Assembly (NCBI RefSeq): GCF_003688415.1
Contig: NZ_REFJ01000002.1
Location: forward strand, 62,001-126,000
Source: Umboniibacter marinipuniceus
Lineage (GTDB): Bacteria; Pseudomonadota; Gammaproteobacteria; Pseudomonadales; DSM-25080
Length of the DNA stretch: 64,000 bases
Reading direction: 5' to 3'
Part shown: in pieces, positions 1 to 7,409 of the stretch
Position numbering within the stretch: the first letter of the stretch is position 1
Layout of the letters: the number at the start of each line of letters is the position of its first letter
Made by a program: the position numbers and the translations under genes
Notes under the pieces: generated by a model
What the model was told of the DNA's origin: nothing
Database searches by the model: none
The model's input: only the letters and a program-made list of their open reading frames with translations

Positions 1-38
1 TTTGCGCTAAGATCTGGCCATAAAAAATAGGTGAAAAT

Positions 39-803
39 ATGATGTTCAAACAGGCGATAGTTCGTAAACCGTCACGTTCGATCAGCGAAGGCTTGACCGG
101 CGCTGATCTAGGCACCCCAGATTACCAGCAGTCGTTACTGCAACACCAAAGTTATACCAATATGCTCACAGCCCTAGGTTTGACGGTAACACAGTTGCCA
201 GCACTCGATGACTTAGCCGATGCAACGTTCGTGGAGGATGTTGCCTTGCTCGTTGATGACGTAGCAGTATTAACTCGTCCTGGCGCTAAGAGTCGCGAGC
301 CTGAAGTTTCCTTCATGGCGGAAACCATCAGGGAGTTCTTTACTGAGGTTCACACTATTACTCACCCTGGCACGCTGGAAGCTGGTGATATTATGCGCGT
401 TGAAAATAAGCTCTATGTTGGCTTGTCGGATCGCACCAACGAAGCAGGTGTGGCGCAATTGGCGAGTATCTTCGCGCCGCATGGTGTAGATGTCATTCGA
501 GTGAAGATGTCGGAGATGCTTCACCTGAAAACTGGCGTAAACTATCTCAGTAATAAACAAATGCTAGTCTGTGGCGAATTTGTAGGTCATCCTGCCTTCG
601 CTGATTACGAGTGTTTTGAAATTCCGGAGGGTGAAGAGTACGCCGCTAACTCTCTGTGGATTAATGGTTCTGTTATTGTGCCAACCGGCTTCGATAAAAC
701 GGCAAGTTTGATTGAAGAGCTCGGTTATCCAGTGGTTCGTGTTGATACTACTGAGTTTAGAAAAATTGATGGTGGTTTGAGCTGCCTGAGCTTGCGATTT
801 TAG
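39..803 (+). CDS. N(G),N(G)-dimethylarginine dimethylaminohydrolase (DDAH)
   Basis: A 254-residue member of the amidinotransferase/DDAH superfamily. The family hydrolyses methylated arginines to citrulline and a methylamine, in the cytoplasm. The signature segments are visible: FVED at residues 64-67, EAGD at 114-117, the catalytic histidine in LHLKTGVNYL (His162) and the nucleophilic cysteine close to the C-terminus in GGLSCLSLRF (Cys249). Length is normal for bacterial DDAH. Two ATG codons stand in tandem at the start, and AGGTG lies just upstream. It is followed after 8 bases by a small orphan gene and then a sodium symporter, so a link between methylarginine or amine breakdown and uptake is possible but inferred. 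Arginine deiminase is less likely because the protein is short. Confidence 0.9.
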   Translation: MMFKQAIVRKPSRSISEGLTGADLGTPDYQQSLLQHQSYTNMLTALGLTVTQLPALDDLADATFVEDVALLVDDVAVLTRPGAKSREPEVSFMAETIREFFTEVHTITHPGTLEAGDIMRVENKLYVGLSDRTNEAGVAQLASIFAPHGVDVIRVKMSEMLHLKTGVNYLSNKQMLVCGEFVGHPAFADYECFEIPEGEEYAANSLWINGSVIVPTGFDKTASLIEELGYPVVRVDTTEFRKIDGGLSCLSLRF

Positions 804-811
804 GAGTTACT

Positions 812-1039
812 ATGGGATTTAATACTAAGCCAGACTATGAGGGTACCGTAACCTGGAGTCCGCTACGCAGTGAGGGTGGTCCACACGGTCTTTCTCGTAC
901 CGCCGTCCCGGGTGGGTGGTTAGTTGCGTTTAATCCTAACCCATCTAGTGCGGGGGGCTTAACATTTATGCCAGACCCAACGCATTCGTGGGATGGAAAT
1001 TCACTTGTGCTCGATGAGCCCACACCGTCGGAAGACTAA
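812..1039 (+). CDS. Small hypothetical protein (75 aa)
   Basis: A 75-residue protein I do not recognise. It has no signal peptide or membrane segment. It is rich in Gly, Pro, Ser and Trp, with segments WSPLRSEGGPHG, PGGWLVAFNPNP and DPTHSWDGNSLV, and an acidic tail (PTPSED). It starts 8 bases after the DDAH stop with AGGAGT just before the ATG, so it is very probably translated from the same message. Next downstream, after 88 bases, is the sodium symporter. Function unknown; the position suggests an accessory role for one of these neighbours. Not an obvious fragment of a larger gene. Confidence 0.7.
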   Translation: MGFNTKPDYEGTVTWSPLRSEGGPHGLSRTAVPGGWLVAFNPNPSSAGGLTFMPDPTHSWDGNSLVLDEPTPSED

Positions 1040-1127
1040 TCGAAAACTGCTACTACAACGCAACGGAGCGGCATGTTAAAGTTTTCGTTCAGCATGTTGC
1101 AATTACAATTATAAGAAAGGTTTTTAC

Positions 1128-2534
1128 ATGACAGTTTCTCGAGAACACTTCGGTTCGCGCCTAGGATTTGTCCTAGCGGCGGCAGGTTCAGCCGTTGGTA
1201 TTGGCAATTTAGTTGGTTTTCCAGTGGCTGCAGCCAAGAACGGCGGTGGCGCATTTCTTCTAGTTTACGCGCTCTTTGTCGCGTTCATATGTCTGCCTAT
1301 TATGATGGCCGAGCTAACCATGGGTAGGGCTAGCCAAAAGGATCCAAGTAAGGCCTATTCCGCTCTGGGTGGTCGCGGTCCTATCTGGGGATTCGCAGGC
1401 ATTATTGGCGTGCTAACCCCCTTCATGATTGCTGTCTTCTACTCAGTGATCACGGTTTGGATCTTAGGTTATTTCACCGCCATTATTAGTGGTGATTTGG
1501 TTGATCTAGCTGATCCAAGTTATTTTGGTTCGTTTATTTCAAGTGATGCGGTCTTTGGCTATTTAGCTGCCGTGGGTGTTATTGTATTTGCTATTCTTGC
1601 CGGTGGGGTGAAGGACGGTATTGAGCGCGCTGCTAAACTCCTGATGCCAACGTTGTTCGTGATGTTAATAGCCATGGTGATTTATACACTCACCTTACCT
1701 AATGCAATGGCCGGTGTGAGTTATTACTTGATACCTGATGTAAGTAAAATTACACCATCAGTGATCAATGGCGCCCTGAGTCAGGCTTTCTTCTCGTTGA
1801 GCCTTGGTATGGGGATTTTAATTACCTACGGCTCGTATATGGATCGCAACACGGATATCAAACAAAGTGCCAAATTAGTGGCACTCACTGATACCTTAGT
1901 AGCGTTTAGCGCCGGCTTACTCATCCTCCCAGCTATCTTTTCATTTGACCCACAGATCAATACCTCGGAACTTTCTGAGTCTTCAGTCTCACTGATGTTT
2001 AGTTTTCTACCGAAGATATTTGTGGCGCTCCAGGCTGATGTTGGGGTGTTCTGGGCTAGTACCATTGCCTGTGTCTTTTTCTTACTTGTTCTCGTTGCAG
2101 CAATAACCAGCTTGGTTTCAATTGTTGAAGTACCGCTTTCGGCGATGAGTGAGCGTCGCACAATGAACCGTAAGCGTTCAATCGGCTTCATGGTGCTATT
2201 GCTAGGTGCCTTTGGTGCGGCGGCTTCGATGTCTTTCGGACTAAGTGACTTCTTCAGTCAGTTTGTGGTCTATTCCGGTGCTGATAAGTCGTTGTTTGAT
2301 GTGATCTACGATATCTTCTACGACACTATTCTCCCGTTGAACGGCTTATTGGTGTGTCTGTTTGTAATGTATAAGTGGAAAAAGGCAAATTTCCAAAAAG
2401 CATTACATGAAGGCGCGGCGGACCGAAGTATGTCTTGGTATGATCGTTACATGAATTTCGCACTAAGTGGCTTTATTCCATTGGTACTGGCGGTCATCTT
2501 TATTAATACTGTCATGACTAAGTTCTTCTCTTAA
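1128..2534 (+). CDS. Sodium-dependent transporter, neurotransmitter:sodium symporter (SNF) family
   Basis: A 468-residue integral inner-membrane protein of the NSS/SNF family, which imports amino acids or amines with sodium. The diagnostic unwound first helix is present as GSAVGIGNLVGFP (residues 20-32), followed by a glycine-rich turn and an ELTMGR loop. About eleven hydrophobic helices can be counted. AGAAAGG lies before the ATG. It is 88 bases after the small orphan gene and 2 bases before the CWC protein gene, giving a probable DDAH-orphan-transporter-CWC transcript. The substrate cannot be read from sequence; the DDAH neighbour makes an arginine derivative or amine plausible. Sodium coupling fits a marine host. 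Confidence 0.9.
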   Translation: MTVSREHFGSRLGFVLAAAGSAVGIGNLVGFPVAAAKNGGGAFLLVYALFVAFICLPIMMAELTMGRASQKDPSKAYSALGGRGPIWGFAGIIGVLTPFMIAVFYSVITVWILGYFTAIISGDLVDLADPSYFGSFISSDAVFGYLAAVGVIVFAILAGGVKDGIERAAKLLMPTLFVMLIAMVIYTLTLPNAMAGVSYYLIPDVSKITPSVINGALSQAFFSLSLGMGILITYGSYMDRNTDIKQSAKLVALTDTLVAFSAGLLILPAIFSFDPQINTSELSESSVSLMFSFLPKIFVALQADVGVFWASTIACVFFLLVLVAAITSLVSIVEVPLSAMSERRTMNRKRSIGFMVLLLGAFGAAASMSFGLSDFFSQFVVYSGADKSLFDVIYDIFYDTILPLNGLLVCLFVMYKWKKANFQKALHEGAADRSMSWYDRYMNFALSGFIPLVLAVIFINTVMTKFFS

Positions 2535-2536
2535 GT

Positions 2537-2767
2537 ATGTCAGTAGTTAACCCTGCAGAATGTCCTTTGTGCCAACGCGCGAATGCCTGTGGGGTTGATC
2601 AATCACGTTGCTGGTGTATGAACTACCAAGTTGATCATCTGAAGCTGGAAGAGGCATTATCTGGCGGCGTTGAGCCAATAGTTACACAGAGTTGTGTCTG
2701 TGAGTCCTGCTTGGCGCGCATTGCTGATTTGGTAAAACAGCCGTGCTCGGTTCAACGCGAAGAGTAG
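2537..2767 (+). CDS. Cysteine-rich CWC family protein
   Basis: A 76-residue cytosolic protein with the cysteine pattern of the CWC family (named for its Cys-Trp-Cys motif): C9-x2-C12, C18, then CWC at residues 25-27, and a second cluster SCVCESC near residues 55-61. The cysteines probably hold a zinc or iron-sulfur centre, but the function of the family is not known. It begins 2 bases after the transporter stop and so is likely cotranscribed and translationally coupled with it. It ends 3 bases before the stop codon of the convergent LuxR-type gene; no terminator is visible between them. Confidence 0.85.
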   Translation: MSVVNPAECPLCQRANACGVDQSRCWCMNYQVDHLKLEEALSGGVEPIVTQSCVCESCLARIADLVKQPCSVQREE

Positions 2768-2770
2768 CTA

Positions 2771-3517
2771 TTAGGGGCGGATAATTCCTAACTTTAAAGC
2801 CTTAGCGACGGCCTGAGTGCGATTCTTAGCGGTGAGTTTTCGCGCCGCGTTGCGAAGGTGGAATTTGATGGTATCCGCTGAACGTGCGAGTCTTCCGGCC
2901 ATCTCCTTTTCGGTGAGTCCCTGAGCAGCTAGGTGCAAGCATTCCCATTCCTTTTGTGACAGTCCGCAAAGCTTAATTTTGTCGTCGTCAAGCTGGCTTA
3001 ATTCAATGATTTTTTCCAAGAAACAGTGGCTAATAATGGAGAGCTCTGAACGGTGTTGTTCGATAAAGGGCTCCAAATCTAGACAGCGCGTTGTAAAGAG
3101 CACTACGTAGCCCAGTGAATTCAGCGGTTGGTGTAGCGGCACCACAATGCCTTGTCTTATGCTATAGCGTCTAAATATGGCTCGGATGAGGTCGAAGTCG
3201 CGCCGTTTATGCCAATAAGCTTGAATGCTTTCAACCGTGAAAGCGAAAGGGCCACGGCTATTTGAGAGCTGTTGAATTAGATCTGCCTGTTGGTCAAAGC
3301 CAAAGCGATTCCACTGTTGGGTATCAAATTCATGCCAGCCGAAATGGTTCATCAGCATTTGGTAGGTAGGGCGTAGCGGGCTGAGATTACCAATTTGGGG
3401 TTGAAGAAGACAATGTTCAAAACCCTGTGCTAAGCAATAGTCTTGAAATATGACGGCAGCCTGTTGCACCGAAACACACTTAGATAGGCGATGCTGGAAA
3501 TAAGAAAGTTGAACCAT
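2771..3517 (-). CDS. LuxR family transcriptional regulator with autoinducer-binding-like domain
   Basis: About 248 residues from the start chosen here. The N-terminal ~160 residues align in character with the autoinducer-binding domain of LuxR/TraR proteins; the C-terminus has a clear LuxR HTH (LSQKEWECLHLAAQGLTEKE, then a recognition helix around RSADTIKFHLRNAARKL). I place the start at the ATG at 3517, preceded by GCGAGAG. An upstream ATG (3550) and a start at 3625 are in frame; the latter would run into the DAHP synthase gene. The ligand pocket looks divergent: the usual Asp-Pro pair is not evident and the Trp/Tyr region reads QQWNRFGF. No luxI gene is in the window, so this is a LuxR solo. 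It lies downstream of, and in the same direction as, the class II DAHP synthase gene. Confidence 0.85.
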   Translation of the reverse strand: MVQLSYFQHRLSKCVSVQQAAVIFQDYCLAQGFEHCLLQPQIGNLSPLRPTYQMLMNHFGWHEFDTQQWNRFGFDQQADLIQQLSNSRGPFAFTVESIQAYWHKRRDFDLIRAIFRRYSIRQGIVVPLHQPLNSLGYVVLFTTRCLDLEPFIEQHRSELSIISHCFLEKIIELSQLDDDKIKLCGLSQKEWECLHLAAQGLTEKEMAGRLARSADTIKFHLRNAARKLTAKNRTQAVAKALKLGIIRP

Positions 3518-3608
3518 AGTATGCGCTCTCGCTAAAAATTGAGTGCGCATATTAGGTAGTTGGGATATCTCACCGCAACCACCTAAAAGAGTAGCCTTGA
3601 CTAGTGGC

Positions 3609-4946
3609 TTATGCGTTGAGCTCATCGGCCAAGATGAAGGCCATTTCTAGTACTTGATCAGCATTCAGGCGCGGGTCACAGGCCGTTTGATAGCGGTGCG
3701 GAAGGTCTTCATCACGAAGATCTGACAAGCCTCCGATACACTCAGTGACGTGTTGCCCCGTCATTTCTAAATGAACCCCGCCAGCGTGAGTACCTTCCGC
3801 TTTATGGATGGCCAAGAACTGCCTTACTTCCGATAGGATACGGTCGAATGAGCGGGTCTTTAAGCCTGTGGAAGAGCTGTGAGTGTTGCCGTGCATGGGA
3901 TCAGAGCTCCACACTACCTTGGCGCCTGCTTGAGTGACTCGCTGGACCAGCGGTGGGAGTATCTGGGCAATTTTGTCGGCACCCATTCGGGTAATTAGGG
4001 TTAACTTACCCGCTTCATTGTGCGGATTAAGCTTCTCGATAAGCTGGATGAGTTCGTCCGGCTCCATGGAAGGGCCCACTTTGAGACCAATAGGATTATC
4101 AACGCCAGAGAGCATTTCAACGTGTGCACCATCTAGCTGTCGAGTGCGATCACCAATCCATAGCATATGTCCGCTACTAATAAAGTGGCGGTCATGATGT
4201 TGACGCATAAGCGCGTTTTCGTATTCAAGGTGCAGCGCTTCGTGTGAGGTGAAGAAATCGATTCTGCTAAGCGCCGAATCATTCTGGTTCCGAATTCCGC
4301 ACGCCGCCATGAAGTCTAAGCTGGCTTTAACCTGAGCAGCAATCACGCTGTATTGAGCCGCCAAGGCTGATCGCTCAATAAATCCCTCGTTCCAAGCCTG
4401 AACGTGATCCAAAGAAGCGGTGCCGCTAGACGCCTGGCTGCGCAACAGATTGAGTGTAGCGGCTGACTGGAAATAGCACTGAGTTAGGCGAGTTGGGTCA
4501 GGCTCTCTACTTTTAGCATCGAAGGCGAGACCATTGATCATGTCACCTCGAAAGGAAGGCAGCGAAATGCCATTGATGGTTTCAGTATCGCTAGATCGTG
4601 GTTTGGCGAATTGGCCAGCGATACGACCCACTTTTACTACTGGTTTGCCAGCGCCTTGGGTAAGGACGATGGCCATCTGCAGGAGTATCTTAAAGGTAGA
4701 AAGGATGCTTTGCTGTGAAAAAGCGTCAAAGGTTTCAGCGCAATCGCCGCCCTGAAGTAGGAATGCTTCGCCGTTGCAGGCTTTGGCTAGCTGGGCTTTT
4801 AATAGCTGGCACTCCTCATAGCTAACTAGCGCAGGCGCGGCGGCCAGGTTGGCCGCTGTTTCTGCCAAGGCGCTGGGGTTTGGGTAGTTAGCCTGCTGTT
4901 GAGCAGGGTATTGGCGCCAGCTATTGGCACTCCAAGAATTAGCCAC
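3609..4946 (-). CDS. 3-deoxy-7-phosphoheptulonate synthase, class II
   Basis: A 445-residue class II (plant/Mycobacterium-type) DAHP synthase. It condenses phosphoenolpyruvate and erythrose-4-phosphate, the first step of the shikimate pathway. Family landmarks: LQGGDCAETF with the metal-binding Cys69, PSFRGDMING, IGDRTRQLDGAHVE, GLKVGPSM, and DPMHGNTHSS. Length is typical. The genome also has a class I enzyme at 55064-56140 in this window, so this copy may be differently regulated or serve secondary metabolism; class II enzymes are known in phenazine operons (PhzC), but no phz gene is present here. A LuxR-type regulator gene follows on the same strand about 90 bases downstream. Confidence 0.95.
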   Translation of the reverse strand: MANSWSANSWRQYPAQQQANYPNPSALAETAANLAAAPALVSYEECQLLKAQLAKACNGEAFLLQGGDCAETFDAFSQQSILSTFKILLQMAIVLTQGAGKPVVKVGRIAGQFAKPRSSDTETINGISLPSFRGDMINGLAFDAKSREPDPTRLTQCYFQSAATLNLLRSQASSGTASLDHVQAWNEGFIERSALAAQYSVIAAQVKASLDFMAACGIRNQNDSALSRIDFFTSHEALHLEYENALMRQHHDRHFISSGHMLWIGDRTRQLDGAHVEMLSGVDNPIGLKVGPSMEPDELIQLIEKLNPHNEAGKLTLITRMGADKIAQILPPLVQRVTQAGAKVVWSSDPMHGNTHSSSTGLKTRSFDRILSEVRQFLAIHKAEGTHAGGVHLEMTGQHVTECIGGLSDLRDEDLPHRYQTACDPRLNADQVLEMAFILADELNA

Positions 4947-5046
4947 GTTGATTCCTACACTTAAGTTCTAATGATGGCTATTATGCACGAGCGTCGGAGA
5001 TTTTTCATAGCGGATTTCAGCAAATAGTAACAGAGAGAGTTTTAGA

Positions 5047-5979
5047 GTGATTGCTTCACTGCGCCCAAGCTTACCAGCTGTTTGGCACCCAGATTACAGT
5101 TTTGATTTTTCACCCAGCCATCGCTTCCCGATGAGTAAATTCGAGTTATTATACCGTTATCTCAAGGAATCAGGAGCACTTGAACAATTGCAGTTACATC
5201 AGCCTGATCGCGTTACCATGACTGATCTTCTCAGAGCCCATGACGGGCACTATGTGGATGCATTCATCCATAATCGCCTTGATAAACAAGCGATGCGTAG
5301 ATTGGGTATTCCCTGGAGCGAGGGTTTGCTCAATCGGACCCTGCTATCGCCAGCTGGGACCATCAAAACCATTGAGCTGGCGCTGGAGCATGGGCTAGCC
5401 TGCCATCTGGCAGGGGGTACGCACCATGCCCATCGTGACTTCGCCTCGGGCTTTTGCATCTTTAATGATATGGCTATTGCAGCGCTCAAAGCGGTAGAGG
5501 AGTGGGGGCTTCAATCGGTACTCATTTTCGATCTCGACGTTCATCAAGGCGATGGCACTGCAGCGATACTGGCTGATCACCCCCATATCCACACCGTAAG
5601 TGTTCATTGCGAGAAGAACTTTCCAGTGAGGAAACAGTCGTCATCAATTGATATTGGTTTGCCGGTGGGGTTGGGTGACGATGAGTACCTGCGGATGGTG
5701 GATAGTACTCTGCAAATGGCTATGAATTCTTTCCAACCTGACTTAGTCATTTATGACGCGGGCGTTGATGTGTTTGAGGGTGATCCGCTAGGTAGGCTAA
5801 ATATTTCGGCCGCTGGGCTCCGCCAACGAGAACGGCAGGTATTATCGGCACTATATGGAGAAGTGCCTGTTGCAACGGTAATAGGTGGTGGTTACGACGA
5901 CGATAGGGAAGCGCTGAGCCACCGTCATGCAATGGTTATCGAAGCCGCGCTTGTGCTAACGCGCGGCGAAGCGGGCTAG
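5047..5979 (+). CDS. Histone deacetylase family protein (AcuC/HDAC-like)
   Basis: A 310-residue zinc-dependent deacetylase of the arginase/HDAC fold. Bacterial members deacetylate acetyl-lysine, polyamine or acetoin-related substrates in the cytoplasm. Visible landmarks: AGGTHHAHRDFASGFC with the paired histidines 126-127, FDLDVHQGDGT with zinc-ligand residues Asp164 and His166, and DAGVDVFEGDPLG with the third metal aspartate; a GGGY(D/E) turn lies near the end (IGGGYDDD). The start is GTG at 5047 with AGAGAG upstream. It is divergent from the DAHP synthase gene and convergent with the peroxidase gene. The substrate is unknown. Confidence 0.9.
   Translation: MIASLRPSLPAVWHPDYSFDFSPSHRFPMSKFELLYRYLKESGALEQLQLHQPDRVTMTDLLRAHDGHYVDAFIHNRLDKQAMRRLGIPWSEGLLNRTLLSPAGTIKTIELALEHGLACHLAGGTHHAHRDFASGFCIFNDMAIAALKAVEEWGLQSVLIFDLDVHQGDGTAAILADHPHIHTVSVHCEKNFPVRKQSSSIDIGLPVGLGDDEYLRMVDSTLQMAMNSFQPDLVIYDAGVDVFEGDPLGRLNISAAGLRQRERQVLSALYGEVPVATVIGGGYDDDREALSHRHAMVIEAALVLTRGEAG
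5149..5167 (+). repeat. 19-bp direct repeat, copy 1 (inside HDAC-like gene)
   Basis: The string TTATACCGTTATCTCAAGG encodes part of L-L-Y-R-Y-L-K in the HDAC-like gene. The identical 19 bases occur again at 7369-7387 in an intergenic gap. Similarity ends sharply on both sides. Confidence 0.8.
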
Positions 5980-6016
5980 CGTCTGTGACGGGAAAAGCGG
6001 GTTTGCTTCGGGTTGG

Positions 6017-6625
6017 CTACTCAGTGGGTGCTTCAGCAGCTTCTTCTTGAGCGCGCTGGTCTTCTTCAATCAGGCGAAGTATTTCGTCAATTTTGGCGCG
6101 AAAACGGGTGTTCTCGGGACGCGCGATACTGGTGAAACGTTTTATGATCACGCCATTGGCGTCAACGAGATATTTATAGAAGTTCCAGCGGGGGGCGCCA
6201 ACTTCTGCCGCCAGTGCAGCATAGAGAGGTGAAGGATTAGCGCCGGTTACTTCGGTCTTCTCGAACATTGGAAAGCTAACGTTGAAGTTTGTGTTGCAGA
6301 AACTGCGAATTTCGTCCTCATCCGCTGGCTCTTGATTTAAAAAGTCATTGGACGGAAAGCCAAAAATCATGAGCCCTCGGCTTGCATAGTCTTGATAAAG
6401 TGATTCAAGTTCCTCGTACTGTGGGGTAAACGCACACTCCGACGCCGTATTAACGATAAGATAGAGTTTTGCTGGATAATCATGGCAGAGATTGCGGACG
6501 TCATCCGATGCGAGTAAGCGAACATTTTGATCCAAGATTCCGCAACTACGTTCAGCATGCACCGAAGTGCTCTGGACCACGCAGATAATCATTAACCAAA
6601 ACTTGAGAAACTTTAGGCTACTCAC
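6017..6625 (-). CDS. Exported glutathione peroxidase
   Basis: A 202-residue thiol peroxidase of the GPx family with an N-terminal signal peptide (residues 1-24, ending SVHA), so a periplasmic enzyme that reduces hydroperoxides. The catalytic cysteine is Cys64 in NTASECAFT, in place of selenocysteine. The WNF motif (Trp147-Asn148) of the catalytic tetrad is kept. The segment usually written FPCNQF reads FPSNDF, so the tetrad glutamine is replaced by Asp94. A likely second redox cysteine is Cys110 (RSFCNTNF). The tail is Glu/Ala-rich. It is monocistronic, convergent with the HDAC-like gene. Electron donor (glutathione or thioredoxin) cannot be told; bacterial GPx proteins often use thioredoxin. 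Confidence 0.88.
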   Translation of the reverse strand: MSSLKFLKFWLMIICVVQSTSVHAERSCGILDQNVRLLASDDVRNLCHDYPAKLYLIVNTASECAFTPQYEELESLYQDYASRGLMIFGFPSNDFLNQEPADEDEIRSFCNTNFNVSFPMFEKTEVTGANPSPLYAALAAEVGAPRWNFYKYLVDANGVIIKRFTSIARPENTRFRAKIDEILRLIEEDQRAQEEAAEAPTE

Positions 6626-6765
6626 AGGGCCACCAAATAGAAAATTTTATCCGCTAATGTTATAGCGCTCTTCTTCGCTTTACCCTTGCGGATTATCCCT
6701 AAACTAGGGGGGCCAAGGAATGCGGTGTAGAATGAGGTTGACGACGGCGTTAAAACACCGCCTCT

Positions 6766-7365
6766 TCAGCGTCTTACTTTGATAAATGTGGCAGGATTTC
6801 CAGCAACGACGGTATAGGCCTCAACGTTACGGGTGACCACGCTGTGCATGGCAACAACGGCACCGTCGCCAATGGTTACGCCGTCTACAATGCCAACCTG
6901 TGCGCCAATCCAAACGTCGCGGCCAATAGTTATACCTTTTGAGGAGACGGGCTGTTCACGGATAAGTTGATTGGCTTGAGTCCCGTGATTGAAGGCATAG
7001 ATAGAGCAGTTATTGGCAATGCGTGTATTGTTGCCAATTTGGATACCGCCAGCGCCGCCATCCAATGAACAGCCATGATTAATACCCACATTGGAGCCAA
7101 TGTTAATGGGGCCGTGAAGGAAGCAATCGGCACCGATGTGACTTTGCTCGGCAATGGTTATATCGCGCCCTGGTTCGGCGAATAACTTTGCGGTCTCGGC
7201 AACAAAGCAATGTTTGCCGAAGTGGACGGTTTCCACCTCAGCAAGCGCTGCTTGAAGCGTCTCCTGCCAGGGCTTAGCCCAGACAAGATGCTTAGGCTTT
7301 AGTTTGAAGTAAAGCCACGGCATGTGATTTAGGCGCGCTTTATGCTGAGTAATATAGTCAGGCAT
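6766..7365 (-). CDS. Left-handed beta-helix (hexapeptide repeat) acyltransferase
   Basis: A 199-residue protein with the hexapeptide-repeat pattern of LbH acetyltransferases: repeated I/V-G-x-x-x-x units such as IGSNVGINHGCSL, IGNNTRIANNCSI, IGRDVWIGAQVGIVDGVTIGDGAVV, and the conserved end VVAGNPATFIKVRR typical of maltose/galactoside-type O-acetyltransferases. It transfers an acyl group from acyl-CoA to a sugar or other hydroxyl acceptor; the acceptor is not deducible. The N-terminal ~60 residues (PWLYFKLKPKHLVWAKPW) are not part of the helix. Its upstream region holds copy 2 of the 19-bp repeat directly before the start codon. It follows pepQ on the same strand, 44 bases away. Confidence 0.85.
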   Translation of the reverse strand: MPDYITQHKARLNHMPWLYFKLKPKHLVWAKPWQETLQAALAEVETVHFGKHCFVAETAKLFAEPGRDITIAEQSHIGADCFLHGPINIGSNVGINHGCSLDGGAGGIQIGNNTRIANNCSIYAFNHGTQANQLIREQPVSSKGITIGRDVWIGAQVGIVDGVTIGDGAVVAMHSVVTRNVEAYTVVAGNPATFIKVRR

Positions 7366-7368
7366 TTT

Positions 7369-7387
7369 TTATACCGTTATCTCAAGG
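7369..7387 (+). repeat. 19-bp direct repeat, copy 2 (intergenic)
   Basis: Exact second copy of TTATACCGTTATCTCAAGG, found also at 5149-5167. This copy is in the 44-base gap between pepQ and the acyltransferase gene and, read on the minus strand, occupies the ribosome-binding region of the acyltransferase, ending 3 bases before its ATG. Confidence 0.8.
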
Positions 7388-7409
7388 CGACTTTTACGCA
7401 AGTTCAGGC

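Noticed and set aside
1041-1087. Inverted repeat CGAAAAC / GTTTTCG before the symporter gene
   Set aside because: Seven-base arms separated by 33 bases are likely by chance in an AT-rich gap.
1826-2191. 121-codon minus-strand frame inside the symporter gene
   Set aside because: Antisense shadow of a membrane protein gene with a clear family match.
2771-3517. Quorum-sensing pair with a LuxI synthase
   Set aside because: No acyl-homoserine-lactone synthase frame is present within the window on either strand.
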